From a bacterium (GTDB lineage: Bacteria > Vulcanimicrobiota > Vulcanimicrobiia > Vulcanimicrobiales > Vulcanimicrobiaceae), in the NCBI GenBank assembly GCA_021807065.1, contig JAKAPO010000016.1:1-17307 (forward strand): DNA of 17,307 bases, read 5' to 3'. This document shows positions 1 to 7,607 of the stretch, in pieces (position 1 is the first letter of the stretch; each line of letters begins with the position of its first letter). The translations under genes and the position numbers were made by a program. The notes beneath the pieces were generated by a model. The model was not told the DNA's origin and did no database searches. It was given only the letters and a program-made list of their open reading frames with translations.

Positions 1-2343
1 TACGACGTGCTGCATCCGATGGGATGGGACGCCTTCGGCCTGCCGGCGGAGAACGCGGCGATCGAGCGCGGCATCGACCCAGCGACGTGGACGCGCACCA
101 ACATTGCAAACATGCAGCGCCAAGTAAGGCTCATGGGAACGGGCTACGACTGGTCGCGGGAAATCGTGACGTGCGATCCCGAGTACTATCGCTGGAACCA
201 GTGGTTGTTTCTGCATCTCTACGAGCAGGGACTCGCGTACAAGCGCGAAGCGCCGGTCAACTGGTGCCCGAAGGATCAGACGGTGCTCGCCAACGAGCAA
301 GTCATCGACGGACGGTGCTGGCGCTGCAACTCGCTCGTCGAGCGGCGCAATCTTGCGCAATGGTTTTTGAAGATCACTGCGTACGCGCAGCGTTTGCTCG
401 ACGATCTCGATCGCCTCGACGGCTGGCCCGAACGGACACGAACGATGCAACGCAATTGGATCGGCCGAAGCGAGGGTGTCGAGCTCGCCTTCCCGATCGA
501 GCACACCGATGCGTCCGTCGACGTCTTCACGACGCGCGTCGACACGCTCTTCGGTGCAACGTTCCTCGCCGTCGCACCGGAACACCCGGCGATCCACGCG
601 CTGCGAACCGTCATCTCGAAACGGCATGCGGAAGAGATCGCTGCGTTCGCACAATCGCTGCGCTCGAAATCGGAGCTCGAACGGACGAGCCTGATGGAGA
701 AGACCGGCCTCTTCACCGGCGCCTACGCGCTCAATCCGCTGTCACGCGAGCGCATCCCGGTCTGGGTCACCAACTACGTGCTAGCTGAATACGGTACCGG
801 CGCCGTCATGGGCGTTCCCGCGCACGACGAGCGCGATTTCGATTTCGCCCGCAAGCACGGTTTGCCGATAGCGGAAGTCATCGTACCGGAAAACACGGCA
901 CCGCCACTGCCGCCGCTCGAGACTGCGTTCATCGACGATGGGCGGCTCATCGCCAGCGGCGATTTCACCGGCATGTCGAGCGCGCGCGCCCGCGAGGCCA
1001 TCGCGCGGCGTCTGAGCGAGCTTGGTAGCGGGGAGAAACGCGTACGGTATCGCTTGCGCGACTGGCTGATTTCACGCCAGCGGTACTGGGGCACGCCGAT
1101 TCCGATCGTCTACTGCGAACGCTGCGGTGAAGTACCGATCCCCGACGAACGGTTGCCGGTACTGCTTCCTCCCAATGCTCCGATCACCGGCGAAGGCTCG
1201 CCGCTCGCGCGGATGCCAGAGTTCGTCGATACGGCGTGCCCGCGTTGCGGCGGCCCCGCGCGGCGCGACACCGACACGATGGACACGTTCTTCGAATCGT
1301 CGTGGTACTATCTGCGCTATCTCTCTGCGCACGATGCCGACGCTCCATGGGACCGCGATGAAGCAGCGCGCTGGATGAACGTGGACCAGTATATCGGCGG
1401 GGCGGAGCACGCGGTATTGCATCTGCTCTACTCGCGCTTCTTCTACAAGTTCTTTCACGATCAAGGTTGGGTCGCCGGCGAAGACGAGCCCTTCCGGCGT
1501 CTTTTCCATCAGGGCTTGTTGCTGCGCGACGGCGAGAAGATGTCGAAGTCACGCGGTAACGTCATCGGTATCGACGAAACGGCTGAAAAGAACGGGGTCG
1601 ACGCGATGCGGCTCTTCCTTCTTTACGTCACGCCGCCCGAAGATACGAGCGACTGGACGGACGAAGGCATCAGCGGCCGCGTTCGCTTCTTGAACCGCCT
1701 GTGGCGGCTCTGCACGAGCAACGAGCGCACGCCCAGGACCGAACGCTCGCGCCGCCATGGTGAGCATAGCGCGAGCGCCGGGCAACCGCTCGTGTCATCC
1801 CGAGCGACGTCGAGGGAAGCTCATGGAACTCTGCCCGCGGTGGAAACACCCGGAGAAAAGGCTACCCTGCGCGCGGTTCACGTCGCGGCGAAATCGGCAA
1901 TCGAAGAGACGACAAGCCGGCGCTTTCACTATAACACGACGATCGCGCGTTTCGATGAGTTGCTCAACGCCATCTCCTCGTTGCAGCAGTCGAACCCACA
2001 GTCGCCGGTCTTGGACTACGCAATTGAAGTCTTGCCGCTGCTCGTCGCGCCGTTCGCGCCGCACATCGCCGAAGAACTATGGCACCGTGCGGGTCACACG
2101 ACCTCCGTCCATCTGGAACCCTATCTTGAGCCCGACGAATCAGCAATTGCAGCTGACGCGATCATGCTCGTCGTCCAAGTGAACGGGAGAATTCGCGCCC
2201 GCATCGCCGCTTCGCCCGGCCTCTCGGAATCCGCCGCACTCGCGCTCGCGCTCGCCGACCCCAACGTACGTGCCCAACTCGACGGCGACGAGCCGCGCAA
2301 ACATTTTTACGTCCAAGACAAACTGCTGAATCTGGTCCGCTGA
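1..2343 (+). CDS. leuS: Leucyl-tRNA synthetase, 5'-truncated by window edge
   Basis: Class I aminoacyl-tRNA synthetase that charges tRNA-Leu in the cytoplasm. The frame is open from base 1, so the N-terminus, including the HIGH motif, lies outside the window; 780 residues are seen, against about 860 for the E. coli enzyme. Visible landmarks in fragment numbering: Cys pairs of zinc modules (CPKD, CWRC, then CERC and CPRC); the CP1 editing domain with TTRVDTLFG (177-185, usually TTRPDTLFG) and GTGAVMGVPAHDERD with the editing Asp at 276; the signature YIGGAEHAVLHLLYSRF; KMSKS at 513-517 (bases 1537-1551); and the C-terminal VQVNGRIRARI. The linker between the catalytic core and the anticodon-binding helices (about bases 1722-1860) is roughly 20-25 residues longer than in E. 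coli and has repeat-like DNA; see the separate entries. The stop is 4 nt from the convergent epimerase stop. Confidence 0.97.
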   Translation, partial: YDVLHPMGWDAFGLPAENAAIERGIDPATWTRTNIANMQRQVRLMGTGYDWSREIVTCDPEYYRWNQWLFLHLYEQGLAYKREAPVNWCPKDQTVLANEQVIDGRCWRCNSLVERRNLAQWFLKITAYAQRLLDDLDRLDGWPERTRTMQRNWIGRSEGVELAFPIEHTDASVDVFTTRVDTLFGATFLAVAPEHPAIHALRTVISKRHAEEIAAFAQSLRSKSELERTSLMEKTGLFTGAYALNPLSRERIPVWVTNYVLAEYGTGAVMGVPAHDERDFDFARKHGLPIAEVIVPENTAPPLPPLETAFIDDGRLIASGDFTGMSSARAREAIARRLSELGSGEKRVRYRLRDWLISRQRYWGTPIPIVYCERCGEVPIPDERLPVLLPPNAPITGEGSPLARMPEFVDTACPRCGGPARRDTDTMDTFFESSWYYLRYLSAHDADAPWDRDEAARWMNVDQYIGGAEHAVLHLLYSRFFYKFFHDQGWVAGEDEPFRRLFHQGLLLRDGEKMSKSRGNVIGIDETAEKNGVDAMRLFLLYVTPPEDTSDWTDEGISGRVRFLNRLWRLCTSNERTPRTERSRRHGEHSASAGQPLVSSRATSREAHGTLPAVETPGEKATLRAVHVAAKSAIEETTSRRFHYNTTIARFDELLNAISSLQQSNPQSPVLDYAIEVLPLLVAPFAPHIAEELWHRAGHTTSVHLEPYLEPDESAIAADAIMLVVQVNGRIRARIAASPGLSESAALALALADPNVRAQLDGDEPRKHFYVQDKLLNLVR
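1744..1777. repeat. 9-bp perfect inverted repeat inside leuS
   Basis: CGCTCGCGC at 1744-1752 is exactly complementary to GCGCGAGCG at 1769-1777, with a 16-nt spacer. It lies in the poorly conserved linker of leuS and encodes low-complexity Arg/Ser-rich residues. It can form a strong hairpin in DNA or mRNA. Together with the repeat-like sequence at 1793-1817 it looks like a small palindromic element inserted in frame. Chance is not excluded in such GC-rich DNA. Confidence 0.55.
1793..1817. repeat. Dispersed-repeat-like sequence inside leuS
   Basis: The 25 bases start TGTCATCCCGAGCG and end GTCGAGGGA. From memory this resembles a short dispersed repeat found mostly between genes in many bacterial genomes, where one spurious frame reads CHPERSEG-like; here that frame reads CHPERRRGK. 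In leuS it is read in another frame (VSSRATSRE). It sits in the part of leuS that has no counterpart in E. coli LeuRS. That it is a mobile repeat is inferred; only one copy is in this window. Confidence 0.5.
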
Positions 2344-2347
2344 CGCG

Positions 2348-3280
2348 CTACGCAGCTATCAGTCTCTGGAAGTACCTATACGTTTCGATGATGCCGTCGC
2401 GCAGCGACGTTTGAGGGAGCCAGCCAAGCCGTTCGCGCGCGAGCGATGAATCGAACTGTGCGTCGCGCGCGTCGCCGGGGCGTTTCGCAGCGCGCGTCAC
2501 CGGCGCTTGAAAACCGGTGATTTCGACCAGCGAACGATAGATCTGGTTGACGCTCGTCTTGATGCCGGTGCCGATCACGAAGCATTCGCCCGAGCCTTTG
2601 TCGAGCGCCGCGACGTTGCATTGGGCGACGTCCTTTACGTAGACGTAGTCGCGGGTCTGCTCGCCGTCCCAGTCGATCCGCACGCCCTCGTGCTTCAGGA
2701 ACTTTCCGATGAAGATCGAGACGACGCCAGCTTCGCCGTTGGGGTCCTGGCGTGGGCCGTAGACGTTGCCATATCGCAACGAGGTGAAATCGAGGCCGCG
2801 ATCTTCCTTGAAGAAGCGCAGGTAGTGCTCGCCGACCATCTTCGTGATGCCGTACGGTGATGTAGGCCGCTGCGGCGTCGCCTCCGTGATCGGGAAAGTG
2901 TCGGGCGTTCCGAAGCTCGCCCCGCTCCCGGCAAAAATCACTTTCCTCGCCTTGACTTTGACCGCGTTCTCGAGAACGTTGAGCAAGCCGACGACGTTCA
3001 CTTCTGCGTCGTAACCTGGATCGCGTGCCGAGACCGCAACCGAGTGCTGGGCGGCGTGGTGGCTCACTACCTCAGGCCGGAACGCGGCGAAAATCCGTCC
3101 GAGGTTCTTGTCGCGGATGTCCATCGGCTCGAAGCTCACGTGAGCCGGAACGTTTGCGCGCCGGCCGCCGCCGTGTTCCCATAACGAATCGATAACCAGC
3201 AGCTCGTGGCCGAGCGCAAGATAGGCTTCGACGATGTGCGATCCAATGAATCCGGCTCCGCCGGTAACGATGATCCGCAA
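2348..3280 (-). CDS. NAD-dependent epimerase/dehydratase (extended SDR, UDP-glucose 4-epimerase-like)
   Basis: Extended short-chain dehydrogenase/reductase of 310 aa acting on a nucleotide sugar, probably a UDP-hexose 4-epimerase or related enzyme making precursors for surface polysaccharide. The N-terminal Rossmann motif GGAGFIGSH (7-15) binds NAD, with the acidic residue D31 at the end of the second strand. The catalytic YxxxK is Y143/K147 in SPYGITK, with Ser residues at 119-122 (SGAS) supplying the third residue. LRYGNVYGPRQ follows, as in GalE-like epimerases. The start is TTG at 3280 because the glycine motif begins within six residues; a GAGAAAGG stretch lies about 7 nt upstream. It is convergent with leuS and divergent from comEC (38-nt gap). 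The exact sugar specificity cannot be read from sequence. Confidence 0.9.
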   Translation of the reverse strand: MRIIVTGGAGFIGSHIVEAYLALGHELLVIDSLWEHGGGRRANVPAHVSFEPMDIRDKNLGRIFAAFRPEVVSHHAAQHSVAVSARDPGYDAEVNVVGLLNVLENAVKVKARKVIFAGSGASFGTPDTFPITEATPQRPTSPYGITKMVGEHYLRFFKEDRGLDFTSLRYGNVYGPRQDPNGEAGVVSIFIGKFLKHEGVRIDWDGEQTRDYVYVKDVAQCNVAALDKGSGECFVIGTGIKTSVNQIYRSLVEITGFQAPVTRAAKRPGDARDAQFDSSLARERLGWLPQTSLRDGIIETYRYFQRLIAA

Positions 3281-3318
3281 CCCCTTGCCTTTCTCTGCAG
3301 ATGTCGTGATAGATCGTT

Positions 3319-5611
3319 GTGACTACGCTGGTTGCGCTTGCGGCCGCCGCGGTCCTCGGCGCACTCGCCCTTGCCCCGCTCTCGGCTGACGGCCGTGCGC
3401 TCGATGCGTTGGGCATTCTCACGCTGAGTGCGTACGCAGTCTTCTGGTCGACGGGGGCCGTTCGAGCGGGCATCGCGATCACCCTCGCGCTCTCCGCCGC
3501 AAACGCGTGGTGGTCAACGCAGCAGGTGACGACCGTGCGCGAGATGCGCACGGCACGGTGTCATGCCCTCGCGCTTGGAAGCCTCCGCGAGAGCGGCACG
3601 ACGAGCTGCTTCTCGGCGGTGCTCGACGGCGGGCTCGCTGTGCTCGTTCACGCGATCGGAACGCCGCCGTCGAAGGGCGCTCGCATCTTTCTGCGCGGCC
3701 GCCTCGAGCCATTCGACGAGGCGCGCAATCCCGGTGAACCCAGCGTTGCAGCGATCGAACGCGAACGCGGCCTTTCTGCACAGATCGTTCATGCCGACGT
3801 GTTGGCAACTGGAGTCACGTATCGCGGAGATGCGCGCGTCCGGCTCGCACGCGCGCACGCATGGGCGCTGACGCGGCTTCGCGACGAACTCGGTGAACCG
3901 GCGTCGTCGATCGTGGCCGGCGAGCTGTGGGGCGAGCGCGCGGCACTTCCTCCAGATCTTCGCGCGGAGTTCCAGGAGACGGGCACCGTGCACGTCCTCG
4001 TTACCGCGGGACTTCACCTTGGCGTCGTCGCCGCGCTCATCGTAGCGCTTCTCTCCGCTCTGGCGCTGCCGAGAGCGTGGACGTGCGCGATCGCGATCGC
4101 CGGGGTTTGGGCGTTCGTCGTCTGGAGCGGCGGACAATTGCCCGCGATACGCGCGGCCGTCATGGCGAGCGTGGCACTCACGGCGCGAGCCTTCGGGCGA
4201 ACCTCGTTCTCGTGGAACACGCTCGCTATTGCAGCGCTTGCGATTGCCGCGCTGCGTCCGTTGAGCATCGCCACGACGTCGTTTGCGCTTTCTTTCAGTT
4301 GCGTGGGCGCGATTTTCGCCTGCGCGCCGCTCCTTCAGGCGTGGCTCGAAGAGCGCGCCGCTCTCCCGAACGCCGTACGCGAGGCGGTCGTGCTTGCGAT
4401 CGCGACGCAGCTCGGAACGTGGCCGCTCACCGCAGCAGTCTTCTTGCAATTCTCGCCGTACGCGATACTAGCAAATCTCGGCGTCGTTCCGTGCGTCGGT
4501 GCGTCGCTCGTGCTCGGCGCGGCGCAACTCGTCCTCAGGGACTTGCCCTCACTCGCGCAAGCGATCGCCAATGTCAACGGGTGGATCGTTGCTTGGATGC
4601 TCGCGGTCGTGCGCACGCTTTCGGCGCTTCTCGGCAGCGCGATCCCGGTGACTCCTGCGCCGGCTCACTGCATCGCGGCGTACGACGCCGCGCTGCTCTT
4701 CTGTGCGTGGTGCATTCGGCGAAGACATCCACTGCCAGGTCTCGCCGCGGCGCTATGCGGCGTCGCGCTCGTGCTGCAGCCGCCACACCCGCGCGAGACG
4801 AGGTTGCGCATCACCGCCATCGACGTCGGCCAGGCGGACGCCATTCTCATTCAAACGCCCGCGCACCACGCCTTGCTCGTCGACGGCGGCGGAAGGCTGG
4901 AGCGCGGTCCGCAAACGGACGGCTCCGTCGCCGAGCGCGTCGGCGAGAGAACCGCCGTTCCCTTCTTGCTGCGCAGCGGAATCCATCGGCTCGACGCGAT
5001 CATCGTGTCGCATCCACATGACGACCACGCAGGTGGAATTGCGCCGGTGATACGCAGGTTGCGCGTCGCCGGACTCGCGGATGGCGGGCAACAGTACGGC
5101 GGCTACGCATATCAAGATGCAATCGCGACAGCGCGCGCTCACGGCACTCCCATCGTCTATCCGCGTACCGGCATGGCGCACCGACGACGGCATCACTCTC
5201 CGCGTCATCGGGCCGTCGCTGCCGTTCCTGAGCGGAACAGGGAACGACATCAACGACAACTCGGTAGCGTTTCTCCTGCAGTATCGCCATTTCCGCATGC
5301 TCTTCACCGGCGACGCCGGCGTTGCAGCGGAGCAACGCTTCCTACAAGAGGGCGTCGACCTCCACGCAGACGTGCTCAAAGTCGGCCATCACGGCTCGGC
5401 CTACAGCTCCAGTCCCGCATTCGCAGCCGCCGTACACCCCCGCTACGCAATCATCTCCGTCGGCCGCCACAATATGTTCGGCCATCCGGCGCCGTCGACG
5501 CTCGCCACGCTCCAGCGATTCGGCGCGACGATCTACCGCACCGACCAAAACGGGGCCGTTACGGTCGTCACCGACGGCACGCATTACTCGGTGACGCCGA
5601 TGCTGCCTTGA
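3319..5611 (+). pseudogene. comEC: ComEC/Rec2 DNA internalisation channel, one frame break near 5164-5177
   Basis: Inner-membrane channel that takes up single-stranded DNA in natural transformation. Order: N-terminal membrane helices; OB-fold-like DUF4131 region (GARIFLRGRLEPFDEARNPG); Competence domain with GELWGERAALPPDLRAEFQ and VTAGLHLGVVAAL; several further helices; C-terminal metallo-beta-lactamase-like domain with DVGQADA and H565-x-H567-x-D569-H570 (SHPHDDHAGG). Frame 1 is homologous up to about YPR (5166). From about 5174 the homologous product (WRTDDGITLRVIGP, then LFTGDAG, LKVGHHG, FGHPAPSTL) continues in frame 2 to the TGA at 5609-5611. Skipping one base restores about 763 aa, normal for ComEC. 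Start is GTG at 3319. The break may be a real mutation or an assembly error; no homopolymer lies there. If real, the channel loses the end of its MBL domain. Confidence 0.93.
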
Positions 5612-5640
5612 CCTCCTCCCGGCTTAACGGCCGAGGATTC
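5608..5640 (+). mobile_element. IS200/IS605-type element end with imperfect hairpin
   Basis: TTGAC at 5608-5612 is followed by CCTCC and an imperfect hairpin: CCGGC paired with GCCGA around the loop TTAACG, roughly 5617-5636, then GGATTCTTCC. The layout (TTGAC-like pentanucleotide, CCTCC, GC hairpin, GGATTCTT) resembles, from memory, the terminal sequences of IS200/IS605 elements, whose Y1 transposase recognises subterminal hairpins and cuts next to a TTGAC/TTGAT-like target. About 107 nt further on is a TnpA-like fragment in the same orientation, which fits a left end. No second end was found. The TGA stop of comEC lies inside the TTGAC. Confidence 0.5.
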
Positions 5641-5894
5641 TTCCACGGGCCGCTCATGCGGTACGCTGAGTTTCCTGTTTCGACGACCCACGCAGCCGCG
5701 AATCTCCACAGACGATCCGGGCCGTCGGCCTACGGCCAATGCAAATGACGTTCGTACCGGGCGACACTGTGTAGCTGCACTGCATGTCCATTTGGTCTTC
5801 GTCACGAAATCACTGTGCCCGTGATCTTCATCAGAACGGCGGTTCCGCAGACGAAACGAGGGTTGCTCGAACGCATCAGCGTGCGAGCAGCATC
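5612..5894. other. Gap between comEC and the GMC gene, filled by the IS remnant
   Basis: The 283-nt gap holds the IS-type hairpin end, about 107 nt of presumed subterminal IS sequence (5641-5746), and the broken TnpA start. I see no separate gene and no clear terminator. An open frame running from ATG 5784 into the GMC gene exists, but its first 37 residues come from the IS remnant read in the wrong frame. The promoter of the GMC gene must lie here or inside the remnant; no convincing -35/-10 pair was found. Confidence 0.5.
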
Positions 5895-5898
5895 ATGA
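5747..5898 (+). pseudogene. Degenerate N-terminal fragment of IS200/IS605 TnpA (Y1 transposase)
   Basis: In the frame starting at 5747 the DNA encodes DVRTGRHCV, two alanines, then LHVHLVFVTK (to 5809), matching the start of Y1 (PF01797) transposases, where HLVFVTKYR leads into the catalytic HUH region. That frame stops at TGA 5822-5824. Reading on from 5821 in the next frame gives VIFIRTAV and KRGLLERI, plausibly the continuation after an indel, ending in a TGA at 5896-5898 that overlaps the ATG of the GMC gene. The catalytic HUH motif and Tyr are absent, so it cannot be active. The first 21 residues are convincing; the part after the frameshift is tentative. Confidence 0.6.
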
Positions 5899-7463
5899 AA
5901 TCGATGGCCGAGCATTACGACGTCGTCATCATCGGCACGGGCGCAGGAGGCGGGACGCTCGCGCACACGCTGGCGCCTTCAGGCAAGAAGCTGCTCTTGC
6001 TCGAACGCGGAACCTTCTTACCGCGCGAACTCGAGAACTGGGATCCGCGGGCGGTATTCCAAGAGAATCGCTACATTTCCAAGGATATCTGGTACGACGC
6101 AGACGGGAAACCGTTCCAGCCGCAAGTACACTACTTCGTCGGTGGGGCAACGAAGGTTTACGGGGCGTCGCTCTATCGTCTGCGTCCCAGGGATTTCGGA
6201 GCGTTGCGGCACCTCGACGGCATCTCGCCGGCGTGGCCGCTCACGTATGACGATTTCGAGCCGTACTACACCAAGGCCGAATGGCTCTACCAGATTCACG
6301 GCAATCACGGTGAAGATCCAACCGAAGGGTACGCGAGCAAGCCGTATCCATGGCCCGCGGTCTCGCACGAACCGCGTCTCGCTCAACTGATGAGCGATCT
6401 CGCCGCAGCGGGCTATCACCCCTTTCACGCGCCTTGCGGGATTTTGCTCGACGAGGCGGACCGCTCGCGCAGCACGTGCATCCGGTGCAAGTGGTGCGAC
6501 GGCTATCCGTGTCTGGTGCACGCAAAATCCGATGCCGAGACTCTAGCCGTGCGACCGATCCTCGATCTGCCGAACGTGACGCTGCTCGTCGGAGCGGAGG
6601 CGATACGCCTGGAAACCAACGCCTCAGGCAGCACCGTCACACAAGTGATCGTCGAGCGGAACGGCGAGCAGGAATCGTATTCGGGTGACGTCGTCGTCGT
6701 TTCCGCGGGAGCCGCTAATTCCGCGAAGTTGCTCTTGCTCTCGGCAAATGACGCGCATCCGCGAGGCTTAGCCAATCGTTCGGATCAAGTCGGGCGCAAC
6801 TACATGTTCCACAACTGCGCGGCGGCGATGGCCGTATCCCTCGAGAAGAATCCCACGGTCTATCAAAAGACGCTCGGCCTCAATGACTTCTATTTCGGCG
6901 AGCCGGGCTTCGACTACCCGATGGGCAACATCCAAATGGTAGGCAAGTCATTGCCTGCGATGTATCGTGGCGAGCGGCCGCGCGAAACGGCATTGGCTCC
7001 GGAGTTCACCTTAGAAGAACTGTCTGAACATTCCGTCGACTTCTGGCTGACGACCGAAGATTTGCCGCTGCCGGAAAATCGCGTAAGCCTTGCCGCGGAC
7101 GGATCCGTTACGCTGAGTTACCGGCAAACGAATCGGGAAGAGTTTGCTCGTCTTTTCAATCGCCTCGAAACTCTGCTCAACGGTATAGGCATGCGCGCGA
7201 GACGTCTGCTTCTGCGCAACCACTACTTCGAGCAAGACGTTCCCGTCGCTGGCGTCGCACATCAGGTTGGAACCTGCCGATTCGGAACCGACCCGTCGAG
7301 CTGCGTGCTCGATCTCAACTGCAAGGCGCACGACCTGGACAATTTGTACGTCGTCGACACGAGCTTCTTTCCGAGCATCGGCGCGGTCAATCCGGCGCTC
7401 ACGGCGATGGCGAACGCGATTCGCGTCGGCGAACACCTAATCGCCCGTTTGCGCGGTGGTTAG
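5895..7463 (+). CDS. GMC-family FAD-dependent oxidoreductase
   Basis: Flavoprotein of 522 aa of the glucose-methanol-choline oxidoreductase family, which oxidises alcohol groups of sugars, sterols or other alcohols and passes electrons to oxygen, quinone or cytochrome. The FAD-binding GTGAGG motif is at 14-19 (VVIIGTGAGGG) followed by LLLLERG. The C-terminal GMC signature has AHQVGT with the catalytic His at 456 and FPSIGAVNPALT with Asn at 499, replacing the usual second His as in many family members. A cysteine cluster, C195-x2-C198-x2-C201-x4-C206 (CIRCKWCDGYPC), lies mid-protein. No Tat or Sec signal is evident. The start at 5895 (next ATG at 5904) is chosen because the Rossmann strand begins just after; the open frame back to 5784 reads IS remnant. 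No strong ribosome site is visible. Substrate unknown. Confidence 0.9.
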   Translation: MKSMAEHYDVVIIGTGAGGGTLAHTLAPSGKKLLLLERGTFLPRELENWDPRAVFQENRYISKDIWYDADGKPFQPQVHYFVGGATKVYGASLYRLRPRDFGALRHLDGISPAWPLTYDDFEPYYTKAEWLYQIHGNHGEDPTEGYASKPYPWPAVSHEPRLAQLMSDLAAAGYHPFHAPCGILLDEADRSRSTCIRCKWCDGYPCLVHAKSDAETLAVRPILDLPNVTLLVGAEAIRLETNASGSTVTQVIVERNGEQESYSGDVVVVSAGAANSAKLLLLSANDAHPRGLANRSDQVGRNYMFHNCAAAMAVSLEKNPTVYQKTLGLNDFYFGEPGFDYPMGNIQMVGKSLPAMYRGERPRETALAPEFTLEELSEHSVDFWLTTEDLPLPENRVSLAADGSVTLSYRQTNREEFARLFNRLETLLNGIGMRARRLLLRNHYFEQDVPVAGVAHQVGTCRFGTDPSSCVLDLNCKAHDLDNLYVVDTSFFPSIGAVNPALTAMANAIRVGEHLIARLRGG

Positions 7464-7503
7464 AAAAACCAGTCCCCGAGAGATCATCTGCGATGTGCTC
7501 GAC

Positions 7504-7550
7504 ATCAGAAATACTTGAGGTTCCACCGTTGCGGATCAGAAATGCGTGAG
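7504..7550. repeat. Imperfect 16-bp direct repeat pair
   Basis: ATCAGAAATACTTGAG at 7504-7519 and ATCAGAAATGCGTGAG at 7535-7550 match at 14 of 16 positions, 31 nt apart, in the gap between two convergent genes. Being downstream of both genes they are unlikely to be operators; a chance or decayed duplication is possible. Confidence 0.35.
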
Positions 7551-7587
7551 TTGTCACTTCCGGTGCGTTACCGAAGGCTGACACAAC
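7550..7587. terminator. Hairpin between convergent genes, possible bidirectional terminator
   Basis: CTTCCGGT (7557-7564) pairs with ACCGAAG (7570-7576) with one bulged C around the loop GCGTT. The flanks GTTGTCA (7550-7556) and TGACACAAC (7579-7587) extend the stem with a 2-nt bulge. It lies between the 3' ends of the GMC gene and the disulfide reductase gene, where a shared terminator is expected. No T-run follows on either side, so Rho-independent function is uncertain. Confidence 0.35.
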
Positions 7588-7607
7588 TGCCCTACTCGTA
7601 GAGTTCT

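Noticed and set aside
1757..2182. Open frame reading CHPERRRGK within leuS
   Set aside because: This is the usual spurious frame of the dispersed repeat followed by shadow sequence of leuS.
3514..4449. 311-codon minus-strand frame inside comEC
   Set aside because: Composition is almost only Arg, Glu and Ala, and comEC on the other strand has clear homology.
3927..5021. 364-codon plus-strand frame inside comEC
   Set aside because: Extremely Arg-rich out-of-frame reading of the Competence domain; not a gene.
5164..5180. Programmed frameshift in comEC
   Set aside because: No slippery heptamer, rare-codon/stop context or following stem-loop was seen; mutation or assembly error is more likely.
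5612..5748. Continuation of comEC frame 1 beyond the true stop
   Set aside because: After the frame break, frame 1 has no ComEC similarity and runs into the IS remnant; the real C-terminus ends at 5611 in frame 2.
5784..5894. Longer N-terminus of the GMC oxidoreductase
   Set aside because: The 37 extra residues are the transposase remnant read in a different frame and precede a normal FAD-binding start.
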